A stretch of DNA of 64,000 nucleotides. Origin: Lachnospiraceae bacterium KM106-2 (lineage in GTDB: Bacteria > Bacillota > Clostridia > Lachnospirales > Lachnospiraceae). Position 1 is the first letter of the stretch; each line of letters opens with the position of its first letter. Below the pieces are notes generated by a model, which was given only the letters and a program-made list of their open reading frames with translations, made no database searches and was not told where the DNA came from. Location: NCBI GenBank assembly GCA_009731425.1, contig AP018794.1, positions 124,001-188,000 on the forward strand, in the 5' to 3' direction. The translations under genes and the position numbers were made by a program. Shown piece after piece: positions 29,203-37,075 of this stretch.

Positions 29203-30951
29203 ATGAAAGAGTATTTAAAACGAAGATTTGCATTAAGTGAGAAAGGTGCGAAAGATTTAATCCGTGCGATAATCGCTTGTACGCTAACGAATCTAAGCTT
29301 TATGTTCCCTGTTGGATTGATCTACTTTGCATTACAGGGAATGTTAGGAAAGTATGTTGGTACTAATGACCAAGCATGGCCTGTCATCTATTACATAGGA
29401 ATCTCAATCGTACTATTGGCGATCATTTATATTTGTGAATATCATCAGTATAACGCCACATTCCTAGCGGCTTATGAGGAAAGTGCATCAAAGAGGATTC
29501 ATTTGGCTGAAAAGCTACGTGTGATTCCACTCTCCTTTTTTGGAAAAAAGAATGTGGCAGATCTTACTTCCACGATCATGAGTGACTGCTCTGGTATGGA
29601 AACTGCATTTTCTCATTTCATCCCTCAACTATGTGGTGCTATACTATCTCTTGTTTTCGTAGGAATTGGTTTATTGATTTTTGAGCCAAGGCTAGCACTT
29701 TCCTTATTGTGGGTTGTACCGGTTGCGTTTATGATCACGATCTTAGGAAAGAGACAGCAGAATCGAATGAATCTGAAAAACGATCAGTCAAAGTTAGCTT
29801 GTGCGGATACGATACAAGAGTGTATTGAAAATGTAAGAGAAATCAAAGCAAATAATCAAGAAGTACGTTACCTTGCAAAAGTAGATGAAAAGATCGATGA
29901 GTTGGAAAAAATAAGCTTACGTTCGGAATTAAATACAGCAGTCTTTGTAGTTCCTTCTCAGATGCTTTTAAAAGTAGGGATTACAACCTTAGCTTTAATG
30001 GGAAGTTACCTTATTGGAAAAAATGAAGTGGATGTTCTGACCTTGTTGATGTTTCTGATCGCAGCATCAAGGGTATTCGACCCATTGGCGATCAGTCTTC
30101 AAAATCTTGCAGCAATCTATGCAACGGAGTTAAAAGTAGCTAGGATGAATGAGATCGAGAATCAGGAAATCCAGACTGGATCAGATGAGATGAATGTAAG
30201 GGATTACGATATTGAGTTCAAACATGTAAAATTTGCATATAAGAAAGATGAGCCAGTGTTAAAGGATGTTAACTTTGTTGCAAAACAAGGTGAGGTTACT
30301 GCTTTAGTTGGACCATCAGGCGGTGGTAAGAGCACGATTTCAAAGTTAGCAGCAAGATTCTGGGATGTGAATGGAGGACAGATCAAGATTGGCGGTTTTA
30401 ATGTAGCTAGTATGGAAGCCGAAGCATTATTAAAGAATTTCTCTATCGTCTTTCAGGATGTTGTATTATTTAATAACACCATTATGGAAAATATACGTTT
30501 AGGTAGAAAAGATGCTACCGATAAAGAAGTGATCGAAGCAGCAAAGATGGCTTGCTGTGATGAATTTATACGTAAGCAACCACAAGGATATGAGACCATG
30601 ATCGGTGAAAATGGTTCCTTATTATCAGGAGGGGAGAGACAGCGAATCTCTATAGCGAGAGCCATCTTAAAAGATGCACCGATTATTTTACTCGATGAAG
30701 CAACAGCATCTCTTGATGTGGAGAATGAATCCAAGGTACAAGAAGCAATTTCAAGATTAGTTCGCAATAAAACAGTATTAGTAATTGCGCATAGAATGAG
30801 AACTATTGCCAGTGCAGATCATATTGTTGTCTTAGCCGACGGTAAAGTAAAAGAAGAGGGAGACCATGACTCACTTCTAAAGAAAAAGGGATTATATCAT
30901 AAATTATGGACATTGCAGACACAAGCTTCGAACTGGAGCCTGAGTGCTTAA
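29203..30951 (+). CDS. ABC half-transporter (permease + ATPase), siderophore-type, second subunit
   Basis: A 582-residue partner whose ATG follows the previous stop codon with no gap. Membrane segments fill about residues 20-290. The ATPase domain has Walker A GPSGGGKST (near 369-377), Q-loop VFQDVVLF, signature LLSGGERQRISIARA, Walker B IILLDEATASLDVE and H-loop AHRMRT. Both subunits keep complete ATPase motifs, so both sites may be active. AGGAGGAGG lies inside the end of the first gene as ribosome binding site, consistent with coupled expression. Confidence 0.85.
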   Translation: MKEYLKRRFALSEKGAKDLIRAIIACTLTNLSFMFPVGLIYFALQGMLGKYVGTNDQAWPVIYYIGISIVLLAIIYICEYHQYNATFLAAYEESASKRIHLAEKLRVIPLSFFGKKNVADLTSTIMSDCSGMETAFSHFIPQLCGAILSLVFVGIGLLIFEPRLALSLLWVVPVAFMITILGKRQQNRMNLKNDQSKLACADTIQECIENVREIKANNQEVRYLAKVDEKIDELEKISLRSELNTAVFVVPSQMLLKVGITTLALMGSYLIGKNEVDVLTLLMFLIAASRVFDPLAISLQNLAAIYATELKVARMNEIENQEIQTGSDEMNVRDYDIEFKHVKFAYKKDEPVLKDVNFVAKQGEVTALVGPSGGGKSTISKLAARFWDVNGGQIKIGGFNVASMEAEALLKNFSIVFQDVVLFNNTIMENIRLGRKDATDKEVIEAAKMACCDEFIRKQPQGYETMIGENGSLLSGGERQRISIARAILKDAPIILLDEATASLDVENESKVQEAISRLVRNKTVLVIAHRMRTIASADHIVVLADGKVKEEGDHDSLLKKKGLYHKLWTLQTQASNWSLSA

Positions 30952-30980
30952 TTGCATTTTCAGTCAAAGCCTAGTATACT
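30952..30980 (+). promoter_or_regulatory. Promoter of the methyltransferase gene
   Basis: TTGCAT, a 17-bp spacer and TATACT directly follow the ABC operon, so the methyltransferase can be expressed separately. Confidence 0.6.
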
Positions 30981-31017
30981 AAGGGTGGTAATGGAAAAAC
31001 ACTAGGGAAGTGAGAAA

Positions 31018-31638
31018 ATGTACGATAATAAAAAGTTTTGGTCTAGAAATGCAAGGCTTTATGAGTGCTTCACGAAGAGTGGAAAATCAGCAAAGCGTGC
31101 TTATGACGAGATGGAAGTGGATATCTGTGCTCACTTAGATCATAAGATGCATGTACTAGAATTAGCTGCCGGTCCAGGTATTATGTCGGCCAAGATAGCA
31201 GATACCTGTGGTAGTCTTGAAGTGACCGACTTTTCTCCAAAGATGTTAGAAGAAGCTAAGAAAAAAGAGATTCATGGAGAAGTTCATTTCGCAGTAGCGG
31301 ATGCAACTGAGTTATCTTATGAGGATGATTCCTTTGATGCGGTTGTAATCGCCAACGCACTACATATTATGCCAAATCCAATAAGGGCACTTGCCGAAAT
31401 CAAACGGGTATTAAAGCCAGAAGGCATCTTGATTGCACCAACCTTTACAAGAGAGCATGTGGAATCGAAATTAGTATTGAAATTGATGGAGCTAATGGGA
31501 TTTCGTACTTATAGCAAATGGAGTCACGATAGTTTTTGTGAATTCATAGAAAGTCAAGGATGGGAAATCATAGATGATCATGTTATCTTAGGACATAACT
31601 TTCCAATCACATCCTTAGTCTGCAAGATGAAAAAGTAA
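31018..31638 (+). CDS. SAM-dependent class I methyltransferase
   Basis: A 206-residue cytosolic enzyme of the Methyltransf_11 kind. The SAM-binding motif VLELAAGPGIMSAKIAD lies near residues 45-61. Motif II-like AVADATELSYEDDSFDAVVIANALHIM lies in the middle and is followed by EIKRVLKPEGILIAP. ATG 31018 follows AAGTGAG. The substrate is unknown. Its place behind the iron-type ABC genes could mean modification of a chelator, but it has its own promoter, so the link is loose. Confidence 0.75.
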   Translation: MYDNKKFWSRNARLYECFTKSGKSAKRAYDEMEVDICAHLDHKMHVLELAAGPGIMSAKIADTCGSLEVTDFSPKMLEEAKKKEIHGEVHFAVADATELSYEDDSFDAVVIANALHIMPNPIRALAEIKRVLKPEGILIAPTFTREHVESKLVLKLMELMGFRTYSKWSHDSFCEFIESQGWEIIDDHVILGHNFPITSLVCKMKK

Positions 31639-31642
31639 ATAA

Positions 31643-31685
31643 AAAGCCCCAGTTTCTCACTTAATCGTGTTGAAACTGGGGCTTT
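31643..31685. terminator. Bidirectional terminator between the methyltransferase and thiT
   Basis: A perfect 14-bp stem, AAAGCCCCAGTTTC with its complement, and a 15-base loop sit between convergent genes. A/T runs on both flanks would serve both strands. Confidence 0.9.
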
Positions 31686-31699
31686 CTTATAAAGAAAGA

Positions 31700-32362
31700 T
31701 TAATTTTCAGTTGCAATCTCTTTTGCTTGAACGAGACCATTTTTAACAACGGGAAGGCAAAGAATGACAACAGTAATGGCTCCTTCAATGGCAATGTAAA
31801 AGAAATTATACAAGAAGGAATAAGCGAGTACATTCATATTGCCGGCATAGGATGCGAAGAAAACCACACCGCTAAGGGTTGCGAAGAATAGTCTTCCGGT
31901 AATACCAAAAAGATAACCTTTGATCATACCATATTTTGATCGGCTGAAGAATCCACTAAGACCAAGAGCACCAAATGCTAATGGGTAATCAACAAGGATC
32001 TGTAATGGATGAACTAAGTATGGATTAGCAATTAATTGAAGAAATCCATAAGCAATTCCGGATACGATGCCAATGTAAGGTCCGTATAAGTATCCGATCA
32101 AGGTAACGAAGAAGGTACTCATTAAGGTAACAGAACCGCCCATTGGTGCCTCAAATAATTTTAAGAAAGAGAGGGCAAAGGCAAGTGCCATACAGATTGA
32201 ACTGAAAACAAGTTGTTTTGTACTAAATTTGCGTTTGTTTTCTTTATTTCCAACCAAGGAAATAATAAGTAGGAATACCACGATCAGTGCAATGAAGAGC
32301 ACATAACCAGGTGTTTTTAGGGAACCACCGTCGGAGTTCCAGTCCATAAAATACTTAAACAT
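31700..32362 (-). CDS. thiT: Thiamin ECF transporter substrate-binding subunit ThiT
   Basis: A 220-residue polytopic membrane protein with about six helices after an N-terminal extension (STKQLVFSSICMALAFALSF, FFVTLIGYLYGPYIGIVSG). The family is the YuaJ/ThiT S-component, which binds thiamin and works with a shared EcfA/A'/T module not present in this window. The TPP riboswitch directly upstream on the same strand makes the substrate assignment secure. The start has GGAGG at 32375-32371, eight bases upstream. Confidence 0.9.
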   Translation of the reverse strand: MFKYFMDWNSDGGSLKTPGYVLFIALIVVFLLIISLVGNKENKRKFSTKQLVFSSICMALAFALSFLKLFEAPMGGSVTLMSTFFVTLIGYLYGPYIGIVSGIAYGFLQLIANPYLVHPLQILVDYPLAFGALGLSGFFSRSKYGMIKGYLFGITGRLFFATLSGVVFFASYAGNMNVLAYSFLYNFFYIAIEGAITVVILCLPVVKNGLVQAKEIATEN

Positions 32363-32370
32363 AAAAAAAG

Positions 32371-32412
32371 CCTCCTATTTTTCAAGTATGTAAGAACTTG
32401 ATGCATTGGAGG
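32371..32412 (-). promoter_or_regulatory. Shine-Dalgarno and candidate anti-Shine-Dalgarno of the thiT leader
   Basis: In the minus-strand RNA, CCTCC (32412-32408) can pair with the thiT ribosome site GGAGG (32375-32371). A small hairpin TCAAGT/ACTTGA lies between them. This may be the switching part through which the riboswitch controls translation. It is inferred from complementarity only. Confidence 0.45.
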
Positions 32413-32427
32413 GGCCATTAAAAAAAT

Positions 32428-32507
32428 GCTTCCTTACGCCAGAATTAACTGGATCAAGTAATGAGGGTCAGTGTTGAACACTTCTCAGCAAAGGGCTCCC
32501 CTAGCAA
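32428..32507 (-). ncRNA. TPP riboswitch (THI element)
   Basis: Read on the minus strand, the conserved TPP aptamer parts appear in order: GGGGAGCCC, GCTGAGA, TGACCCT, TTGATCCAGTTAATTCTGG and CGTAAGGAAGC. It lies between a good promoter and thiT. Binding of thiamin diphosphate is expected to lower thiT expression. Confidence 0.95.
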
Positions 32508-32534
32508 CTTACAACTTATTTATTTTTCATGACT

Positions 32535-32563
32535 ACTATAACAGCATTGGTAAGCATTGTCAA
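32535..32563 (-). promoter_or_regulatory. Promoter of the riboswitch-thiT transcript
   Basis: On the minus strand TTGACA, a 17-bp spacer and TATAGT lie about 30 bp upstream of the aptamer. Confidence 0.8.
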
Positions 32564-32571
32564 ATAGTTTA

Positions 32572-32600
32572 TTTACAACTAGTCCTTTTATGCCTATAAT
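32572..32600 (+). promoter_or_regulatory. Promoter of the HAD phosphatase gene
   Basis: TTTACA, a 17-bp spacer and a perfect TATAAT, divergent from the thiT promoter and 28 bp before the start codon. Confidence 0.8.
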
Positions 32601-32628
32601 GTAAGAAATAGATAAAGAGAGGTAGAAA

Positions 32629-33282
32629 ATGAGTAATATAAAGTATATTCTGTTTGATTTAGATGGTACCTTGACGAATCCGAAGATTGGAATTACAACT
32701 TCGGTTGCTTATGCATTGGACAAAATGGGGATTCATGTAGATGATTTGGAGAAATTAACACCATTTATCGGACCTCCATTAACGGATTCTTTTATGGAAT
32801 TTTATGATATGTCCAAAGAAGAAGCCGAAAAAGCCATTGTATATTATAGAGAGCGATTCAGTGTGACTGGATTATTCGAGAACGAGGTATATGAAGGGAT
32901 TCCTGAGATGTTAGAGCAATTAAGCAAGACAAAGGAACTTGCCATTGCTAGTTCCAAGCCAACGGTCTTTGTAGAACGTATTTTAGAGCATTTTGGCATT
33001 AAGGACTATTTTCATCATATCATCGGCAGTAATTTGGATGGTACGAGATGTAATAAAGATGAAGTTGTGGAAGCAGCGATTGATGAATTCCATTCCGCAA
33101 GAAAAGAAGAGATCATCATGGTTGGTGACCGCAAGTTTGATATTGAGGGCGGACATGCTCATGGAGTGAAAGTAATCGGCGTTCGCTTTGGATTTGCTGG
33201 TGAAGGGGAATTAGAAGCAGCCGGAGCAGATTATATTGCAGAGACGGTAGCAGAATTAAGTGAACAATTAGAAATGTTATAA
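32629..33282 (+). CDS. HAD-superfamily phosphatase, phosphoglycolate-phosphatase-like
   Basis: A 217-residue cytosolic hydrolase. HAD motif I FDLDGTLTN (about residues 9-17) holds the nucleophile and acid Asp. A helical cap follows (residues ~18-85). Motif II is ASSKP, and motif IV is GDRKFDIEGG near 165. ATG 32629 has AGAGAGG upstream. Gph/PpaX-like enzymes remove phosphate from small metabolites such as phosphoglycolate or pyrophosphate; the true substrate cannot be told. It has its own promoter and terminator and is a single-gene unit. Confidence 0.85.
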   Translation: MSNIKYILFDLDGTLTNPKIGITTSVAYALDKMGIHVDDLEKLTPFIGPPLTDSFMEFYDMSKEEAEKAIVYYRERFSVTGLFENEVYEGIPEMLEQLSKTKELAIASSKPTVFVERILEHFGIKDYFHHIIGSNLDGTRCNKDEVVEAAIDEFHSARKEEIIMVGDRKFDIEGGHAHGVKVIGVRFGFAGEGELEAAGADYIAETVAELSEQLEML

Positions 33283-33285
33283 TAT

Positions 33286-33317
33286 AAAAAAGGATTCCTA
33301 AAATAGGAATCCTTTTT
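33286..33317 (+). terminator. Terminator after the HAD gene
   Basis: A perfect 14-bp stem, AAAAAGGATTCCTA with its complement, around AAA ends in TTTTT. Being A/T symmetric, it could also terminate the tRNA-Leu transcript coming from the other side. Confidence 0.9.
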
Positions 33318-33327
33318 CTATTTGTAA

Positions 33328-33411
33328 TGCAGTCGAAGGGACTTGAACCCTCACGGACTAATGCCCATTAGCACCTGAAGCTAACGCGTCTGCCAATTCC
33401 GCCACGACTGC
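33328..33411 (-). tRNA. tRNA-Leu (anticodon CAG)
   Basis: On the minus strand 84 nt fold as a class II tRNA: acceptor GCAGTCG/CGACTGC, anticodon stem TTAGC/GCTAA with loop TTCAGGT (CAG, reading CUG), a long variable arm and the T-loop GGTTCAAGTCC. The discriminator base is A and no CCA is encoded. Confidence 0.95.
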
Positions 33412-33422
33412 CTAACAATATT

Positions 33423-33450
33423 ATTTTACTAAATTTATGAAAAAAGTCAA
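33423..33450 (-). promoter_or_regulatory. Promoter of tRNA-Leu
   Basis: On the minus strand TTGACT, a 16-bp spacer and TAAAAT lie 12 bp upstream of the tRNA. Confidence 0.65.
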
Positions 33451-33511
33451 GTTATTCCCATTATTTTCACCTTAAAAATGATAGTGGAATTCGTATTTGT
33501 GCGTAGGGTTA

Positions 33512-33540
33512 TTGAAGAGAAGGGAATAGTTCGGTAACAT
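33512..33540 (+). promoter_or_regulatory. Promoter of the second signalling module
   Basis: TTGAAG, a 17-bp spacer and TAACAT lie about 70 bp before the GTG start of the FHA gene. This is the only good candidate in the 197-bp gap after the tRNA. Confidence 0.5.
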
Positions 33541-33608
33541 GAAGTAAAATATGGAGTTAGCCTTAGTGATCTTATGTACCAATAAAATAAATGGAAGGAG
33601 GAGAAGAT

Positions 33609-34595
33609 GTGCAGAACTTCCAAGTTGTTACTGAGGCAGATAAAACATGGTTACAGTACGAATTACCAAAGGATGAGAATGTTGACACTTATCTCTTATC
33701 AATCCTAACGGATGAAGAGATGAAGTCAATTGCTAAGATACGAGATGAGGATAAGAAAGAGGGAACGGCTATTTATTATGACATCACCGGTTTGGTTCCT
33801 TTATCAAAGTATTTACAGCAGGTAATTACAGTCAAGCAACTGTGTTTACTGCTTAAGAACACATTGGAATCGTTTAATCGAATGAGAGATGCCATGATTG
33901 AAACAGATAAAATCTATATGAATCCAAAGTACATATTTATCAGTGTGATCAATATTCAGCCAAAGTTTATCTGTATTCCTTCTGTTAAGTCTTTTCGACA
34001 TTTCTTTTTATCTGATTTTCTCCGCCATATTATCGCAAATGCAAAATTAAAAGGGGTTACCGATCCTTCTGTGATGCATCAGATCACTTCTTATCTGGGT
34101 GCCAGAGAGAAGTTTGATTCAAATACAATGTTAGCTTATCTAAATCGGATTCTTGATATGAAAGAGGAGGAACCGGTTACCTTCTCGCTATCTGGAAAGT
34201 TACTCACAGCGTCCTCGATCCAGCTTGCGAAGCCAGTGGAGGAAGTGAAAAAGCCGCAAGTACCGATTGCAATTCCAAAGAAGAATCCAGCCGATTCCAC
34301 GATCGCAACGATCACCCGATTAAAAACAGGAGAAAAGATTTCGATTGTGAAGCCGATCTTTCGCATTGGAAAGGATAAGGATTCTGTAGATTATCAAATT
34401 CTTCAAAACTCAGCGATCAGCCGTTGTCATGCTATGATCATAGCACGAGATGACAAATTCTTTATCATCGACCTACATTCCACCAATCATACATACGTAA
34501 ATGCTCAGATGATTCCAACCAACCAGGAGACAGAGATCTTTCATGGTTACCGGATCAGCCTCGGCAATGAAACTTTTTATTTTGAAGTAATGTAA
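33609..34595 (+). CDS. FHA-domain protein with DUF6382-like N-terminus, module 2
   Basis: A 328-residue paralogue of the protein at 11359. GTG 33609 is preferred because AAGGAGGAG ends five bases before it, whereas the upstream ATG 33591 has no site. The N-terminal ~200 residues follow the same DUF6382-like pattern (LSKYLQQVITVKQLCLLLKN). The FHA domain (about 240-325) has FRIGKD, SRCHA and HSTNHTYVNA. The long basic linker and the ETTVL/ETMVL motifs of the first copy are absent. It probably recognises phosphothreonine on the tail of the membrane protein at 36339 (inference). Confidence 0.85.
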   Translation: MQNFQVVTEADKTWLQYELPKDENVDTYLLSILTDEEMKSIAKIRDEDKKEGTAIYYDITGLVPLSKYLQQVITVKQLCLLLKNTLESFNRMRDAMIETDKIYMNPKYIFISVINIQPKFICIPSVKSFRHFFLSDFLRHIIANAKLKGVTDPSVMHQITSYLGAREKFDSNTMLAYLNRILDMKEEEPVTFSLSGKLLTASSIQLAKPVEEVKKPQVPIAIPKKNPADSTIATITRLKTGEKISIVKPIFRIGKDKDSVDYQILQNSAISRCHAMIIARDDKFFIIDLHSTNHTYVNAQMIPTNQETEIFHGYRISLGNETFYFEVM

Positions 34596-34629
34596 TAGGC
34601 ACCTAGCAGATTAAATGGGGGTAACTTAA

Positions 34630-36339
34630 TTGTTAGAAATCGGTTCACTGATAGATGGGAAATATAAAGTTCTAAATAAAATAGGAGAAGGCGGCATGAG
34701 TATTGTTTATTTGGCAATGAATGAAAATGCCAATAAACAATGGGCCATTAAAGAGGTCCGCAAAGAGGGGATTGAGGACTTTGAGATGGTAAAACATAGT
34801 CTCATTGCAGAGATTAATTTACTGAAGAAATTATCTCACCCAAACTTACCAAGTATCGTTGATGTTATCGAGACAGAAGGTACCTTTTTGGTTGTAATGG
34901 ATTATATTGAAGGAGTTGCCTTAGATAAAATATTAGAGGAAGATGGTCCTATTGATCAGGATACACTTGTATTATGGGGTGTTCAGTTATGTAATGTCCT
35001 AAATTACCTACATTCGAGAGAACCGGCCATTATCTATCGTGATTTGAAACCGTCAAATATTATGTTGAAGCCCGATGGTACGATCGTGCTCATAGATTTT
35101 GGTACAGCAAGAGAGTTTAAAAATGATTCTGCAAAGGATACAACTTGTCTTGGGACTAAAGGATATGCTGCACCAGAACAATTTGGCGGTAAGGGACAGT
35201 CAGATGTAAGAACGGATGTGTATAATTTAGGAACTACTTTATATCATCTGATCACAGGACATAATCCAAGTGAGCCTCCTTATGAAATGTATCCGATCCG
35301 ACACTGGAATCCTACCTTGAGTATTGGGTTAGAAAAGATTATTCAGACGTGTACACAGCTAAATCCAGAGGATCGATATCAGACTTGTTATCATGTTTTA
35401 TATGAACTGCAACATATGGAAGAGATTGATGATAAGTATCGAAAAAAGAAGAGGAAACATATGATTTTATTCTGTTGTTCTCTATTTTTGTGCACTGCTC
35501 TCTATGGAATATCTGCATATGCATTTAACAAGGAAAAAACAATCTTGGTAGATGACTACAATAGCATTCTTGAACAGGGAGAATTGTCTTCGATGGAAAA
35601 GGTGAAAAGAGAGTGTTATAGCGAGGCAATCCGGCTTGAACCGAAAAGAAAAGAAGCATATATGATGTTACTACAGCAGTATAGTGAAGATTGTATTTTT
35701 GCTAAGGAGGAAGAATTAGAGCTATATCACATTCTTCAGGAGGAGAAGAAGGGAACAGGTATCACTCATTTAGAGGCTCTAAAAAGTGATGAGAAGAGAT
35801 ATGGCGAATTCTGTTATAACATGGGAATCTTATATTGGTATTACTATGAGGATAAGGGAAATAAACATAAGCAAGCAGCCAATTGGTTTCAGGACTCTCT
35901 AAGATATGCTGCTCTTGATAAGGAGACCACAAAGAAGGCGAAGCTATTTTATGAGATATGCCAGTTTCATAAAAGGGTAAGACAACTAGAATATACTTCT
36001 AGCTTTCTAGGAGAATATAAAAAATATTGGACAAACTTAGTGAAATTAAAATCAGCATTCGATCATCATGTTGAAGAGGAAGGTCTTACACTCCAACTAT
36101 ATAATGAAATTGTTGGTCAGGTATTTAACTATAGATCGTACTTTAAAGCAGATAAGGTAACAGAAGGGGAGATTGTGAGAGTACTAAATGAAATTAGTCA
36201 GTATTGTGATAAGTTTGAAATTATTAAAGAGACAAAGAGGAAGGAGATTGAGCAGCTAAAGAAAGAGATAACTGATACGATTGAAGTAATACATTCGACG
36301 TATCATCAAAATCAAGAGGAAACGAGGGTGAGTGATTAG
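34630..36339 (+). CDS. Transmembrane Hanks-type Ser/Thr kinase, module 2
   Basis: A 569-residue paralogue of the kinase at 13624, closely similar over the kinase domain (GEGGMS loop, WAIKEV with Lys41, YRDLKPSN, LIDFGTAREF, DTTCLGTKGYAAPEQ). One membrane helix at about 278-298 (MILFCCSLFLCTALYGISAY) separates it from an external TPR-like part with YWYYYED and QAANWFQD. TTG 34630 follows TGGGGG. HRDLKP is YRDLKP here, closer to consensus than in the first copy. The external halves of the two kinases have diverged more than the kinase domains, as if sensing different signals. The stop overlaps the next start by one base. Confidence 0.93.
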   Translation: MLEIGSLIDGKYKVLNKIGEGGMSIVYLAMNENANKQWAIKEVRKEGIEDFEMVKHSLIAEINLLKKLSHPNLPSIVDVIETEGTFLVVMDYIEGVALDKILEEDGPIDQDTLVLWGVQLCNVLNYLHSREPAIIYRDLKPSNIMLKPDGTIVLIDFGTAREFKNDSAKDTTCLGTKGYAAPEQFGGKGQSDVRTDVYNLGTTLYHLITGHNPSEPPYEMYPIRHWNPTLSIGLEKIIQTCTQLNPEDRYQTCYHVLYELQHMEEIDDKYRKKKRKHMILFCCSLFLCTALYGISAYAFNKEKTILVDDYNSILEQGELSSMEKVKRECYSEAIRLEPKRKEAYMMLLQQYSEDCIFAKEEELELYHILQEEKKGTGITHLEALKSDEKRYGEFCYNMGILYWYYYEDKGNKHKQAANWFQDSLRYAALDKETTKKAKLFYEICQFHKRVRQLEYTSSFLGEYKKYWTNLVKLKSAFDHHVEEEGLTLQLYNEIVGQVFNYRSYFKADKVTEGEIVRVLNEISQYCDKFEIIKETKRKEIEQLKKEITDTIEVIHSTYHQNQEETRVSD

Positions 36340-37067
36340 TGAGGGGGAGCATAGAGTTTTATCACTTTATAGGTGAAATTGCATTTTATCTGGCATTACT
36401 ATTTTCAGGTATTACAGTGGTACTACTAGTAAAACTACATATTTTTAAAACCATATTATTTCTATCGGGTTCACTGAAAAGAAGAGCCATTAGAAAGAGT
36501 ATGACGAGTTCATATATTCCATCAAAAATGCCATATGAGCCCAGAACCCATGATGTTATTTCAGGAAACAATTTCATAACAGAGGAGAAGGGACAAGCTT
36601 TTGAGGATATAAAGGATGATTTTGAATGGGGAGAGGAACTAATTGCAGCAGCTAATCCCAATGAAAGGGAGGACAATAAACAACTAGAGACAATCTGGTA
36701 CTTTGAAGATGGTGATTGGAAATCGAAAGAGGTCTATCTATCGGAGATAGAGGAAAAGGAGGTGGAATCTCTAACTTCAGTAGGTAAAACAGAGAATGAT
36801 AGCAATGCAACAACAAAGTTGGATTTGGATGTTGTAGGAGATGGAGTTACGACTAAGCTAGATTTAAGTGTATCTGAAATAGGATGTGATGTAACAACAA
36901 AACTAGAGTTAGACGATCTAGATGAGGGAGTAAAACCGACGACTAAGTTAGATGTAAGTGAGATAGATGACGGTAGTGGAGTAACGACAAAATTGGATCT
37001 TAGCGCAATAGATGCTGGTAGTGAAGTAACTACGAAATTAGATTTATGTGAATTTGGTGAGGAGTGA
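36339..37067 (+). CDS. Membrane protein with six TTKL repeats in its tail, module 2
   Basis: A 242-residue protein, GTG 36339 overlapping the kinase stop. One or two hydrophobic segments lie at about residues 11-45, followed by a basic patch (KRRAIRKS). An acidic tail of about 190 residues ends in six TTKLDL-type motifs (residues 158-236). It takes the same operon position as the 135-residue protein at 15320, which has single ETMVL/EETLLL motifs. Tandem threonine motifs in an acidic, probably cytoplasmic, disordered tail look like phosphorylation and FHA docking sites. No named family was recognised. Confidence 0.72.
   Translation: MRGSIEFYHFIGEIAFYLALLFSGITVVLLVKLHIFKTILFLSGSLKRRAIRKSMTSSYIPSKMPYEPRTHDVISGNNFITEEKGQAFEDIKDDFEWGEELIAAANPNEREDNKQLETIWYFEDGDWKSKEVYLSEIEEKEVESLTSVGKTENDSNATTKLDLDVVGDGVTTKLDLSVSEIGCDVTTKLELDDLDEGVKPTTKLDVSEIDDGSGVTTKLDLSAIDAGSEVTTKLDLCEFGEE
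36810..37046 (+). repeat. Six protein-level TTKL(D/E)(L/V) repeats
   Basis: The six motifs are spaced 14-18 residues apart and are separated by short acidic, Gly/Ser/Val-containing linkers. Each is spelled with different synonymous codons (ACAACAAAG, ACGACTAAG, ACAACAAAA, ACGACTAAG, ACGACAAAA, ACTACGAAA). The amino-acid motif is therefore kept by selection rather than by recent DNA duplication. Confidence 0.85.
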
Positions 37068-37075
37068 GAAGAGGG

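Noticed and set aside
36810..37046. TTKLDL array as a slippage-type DNA tandem repeat
   Set aside because: Codons differ in nearly every copy and spacing is uneven, so the repeat is at the protein level only.
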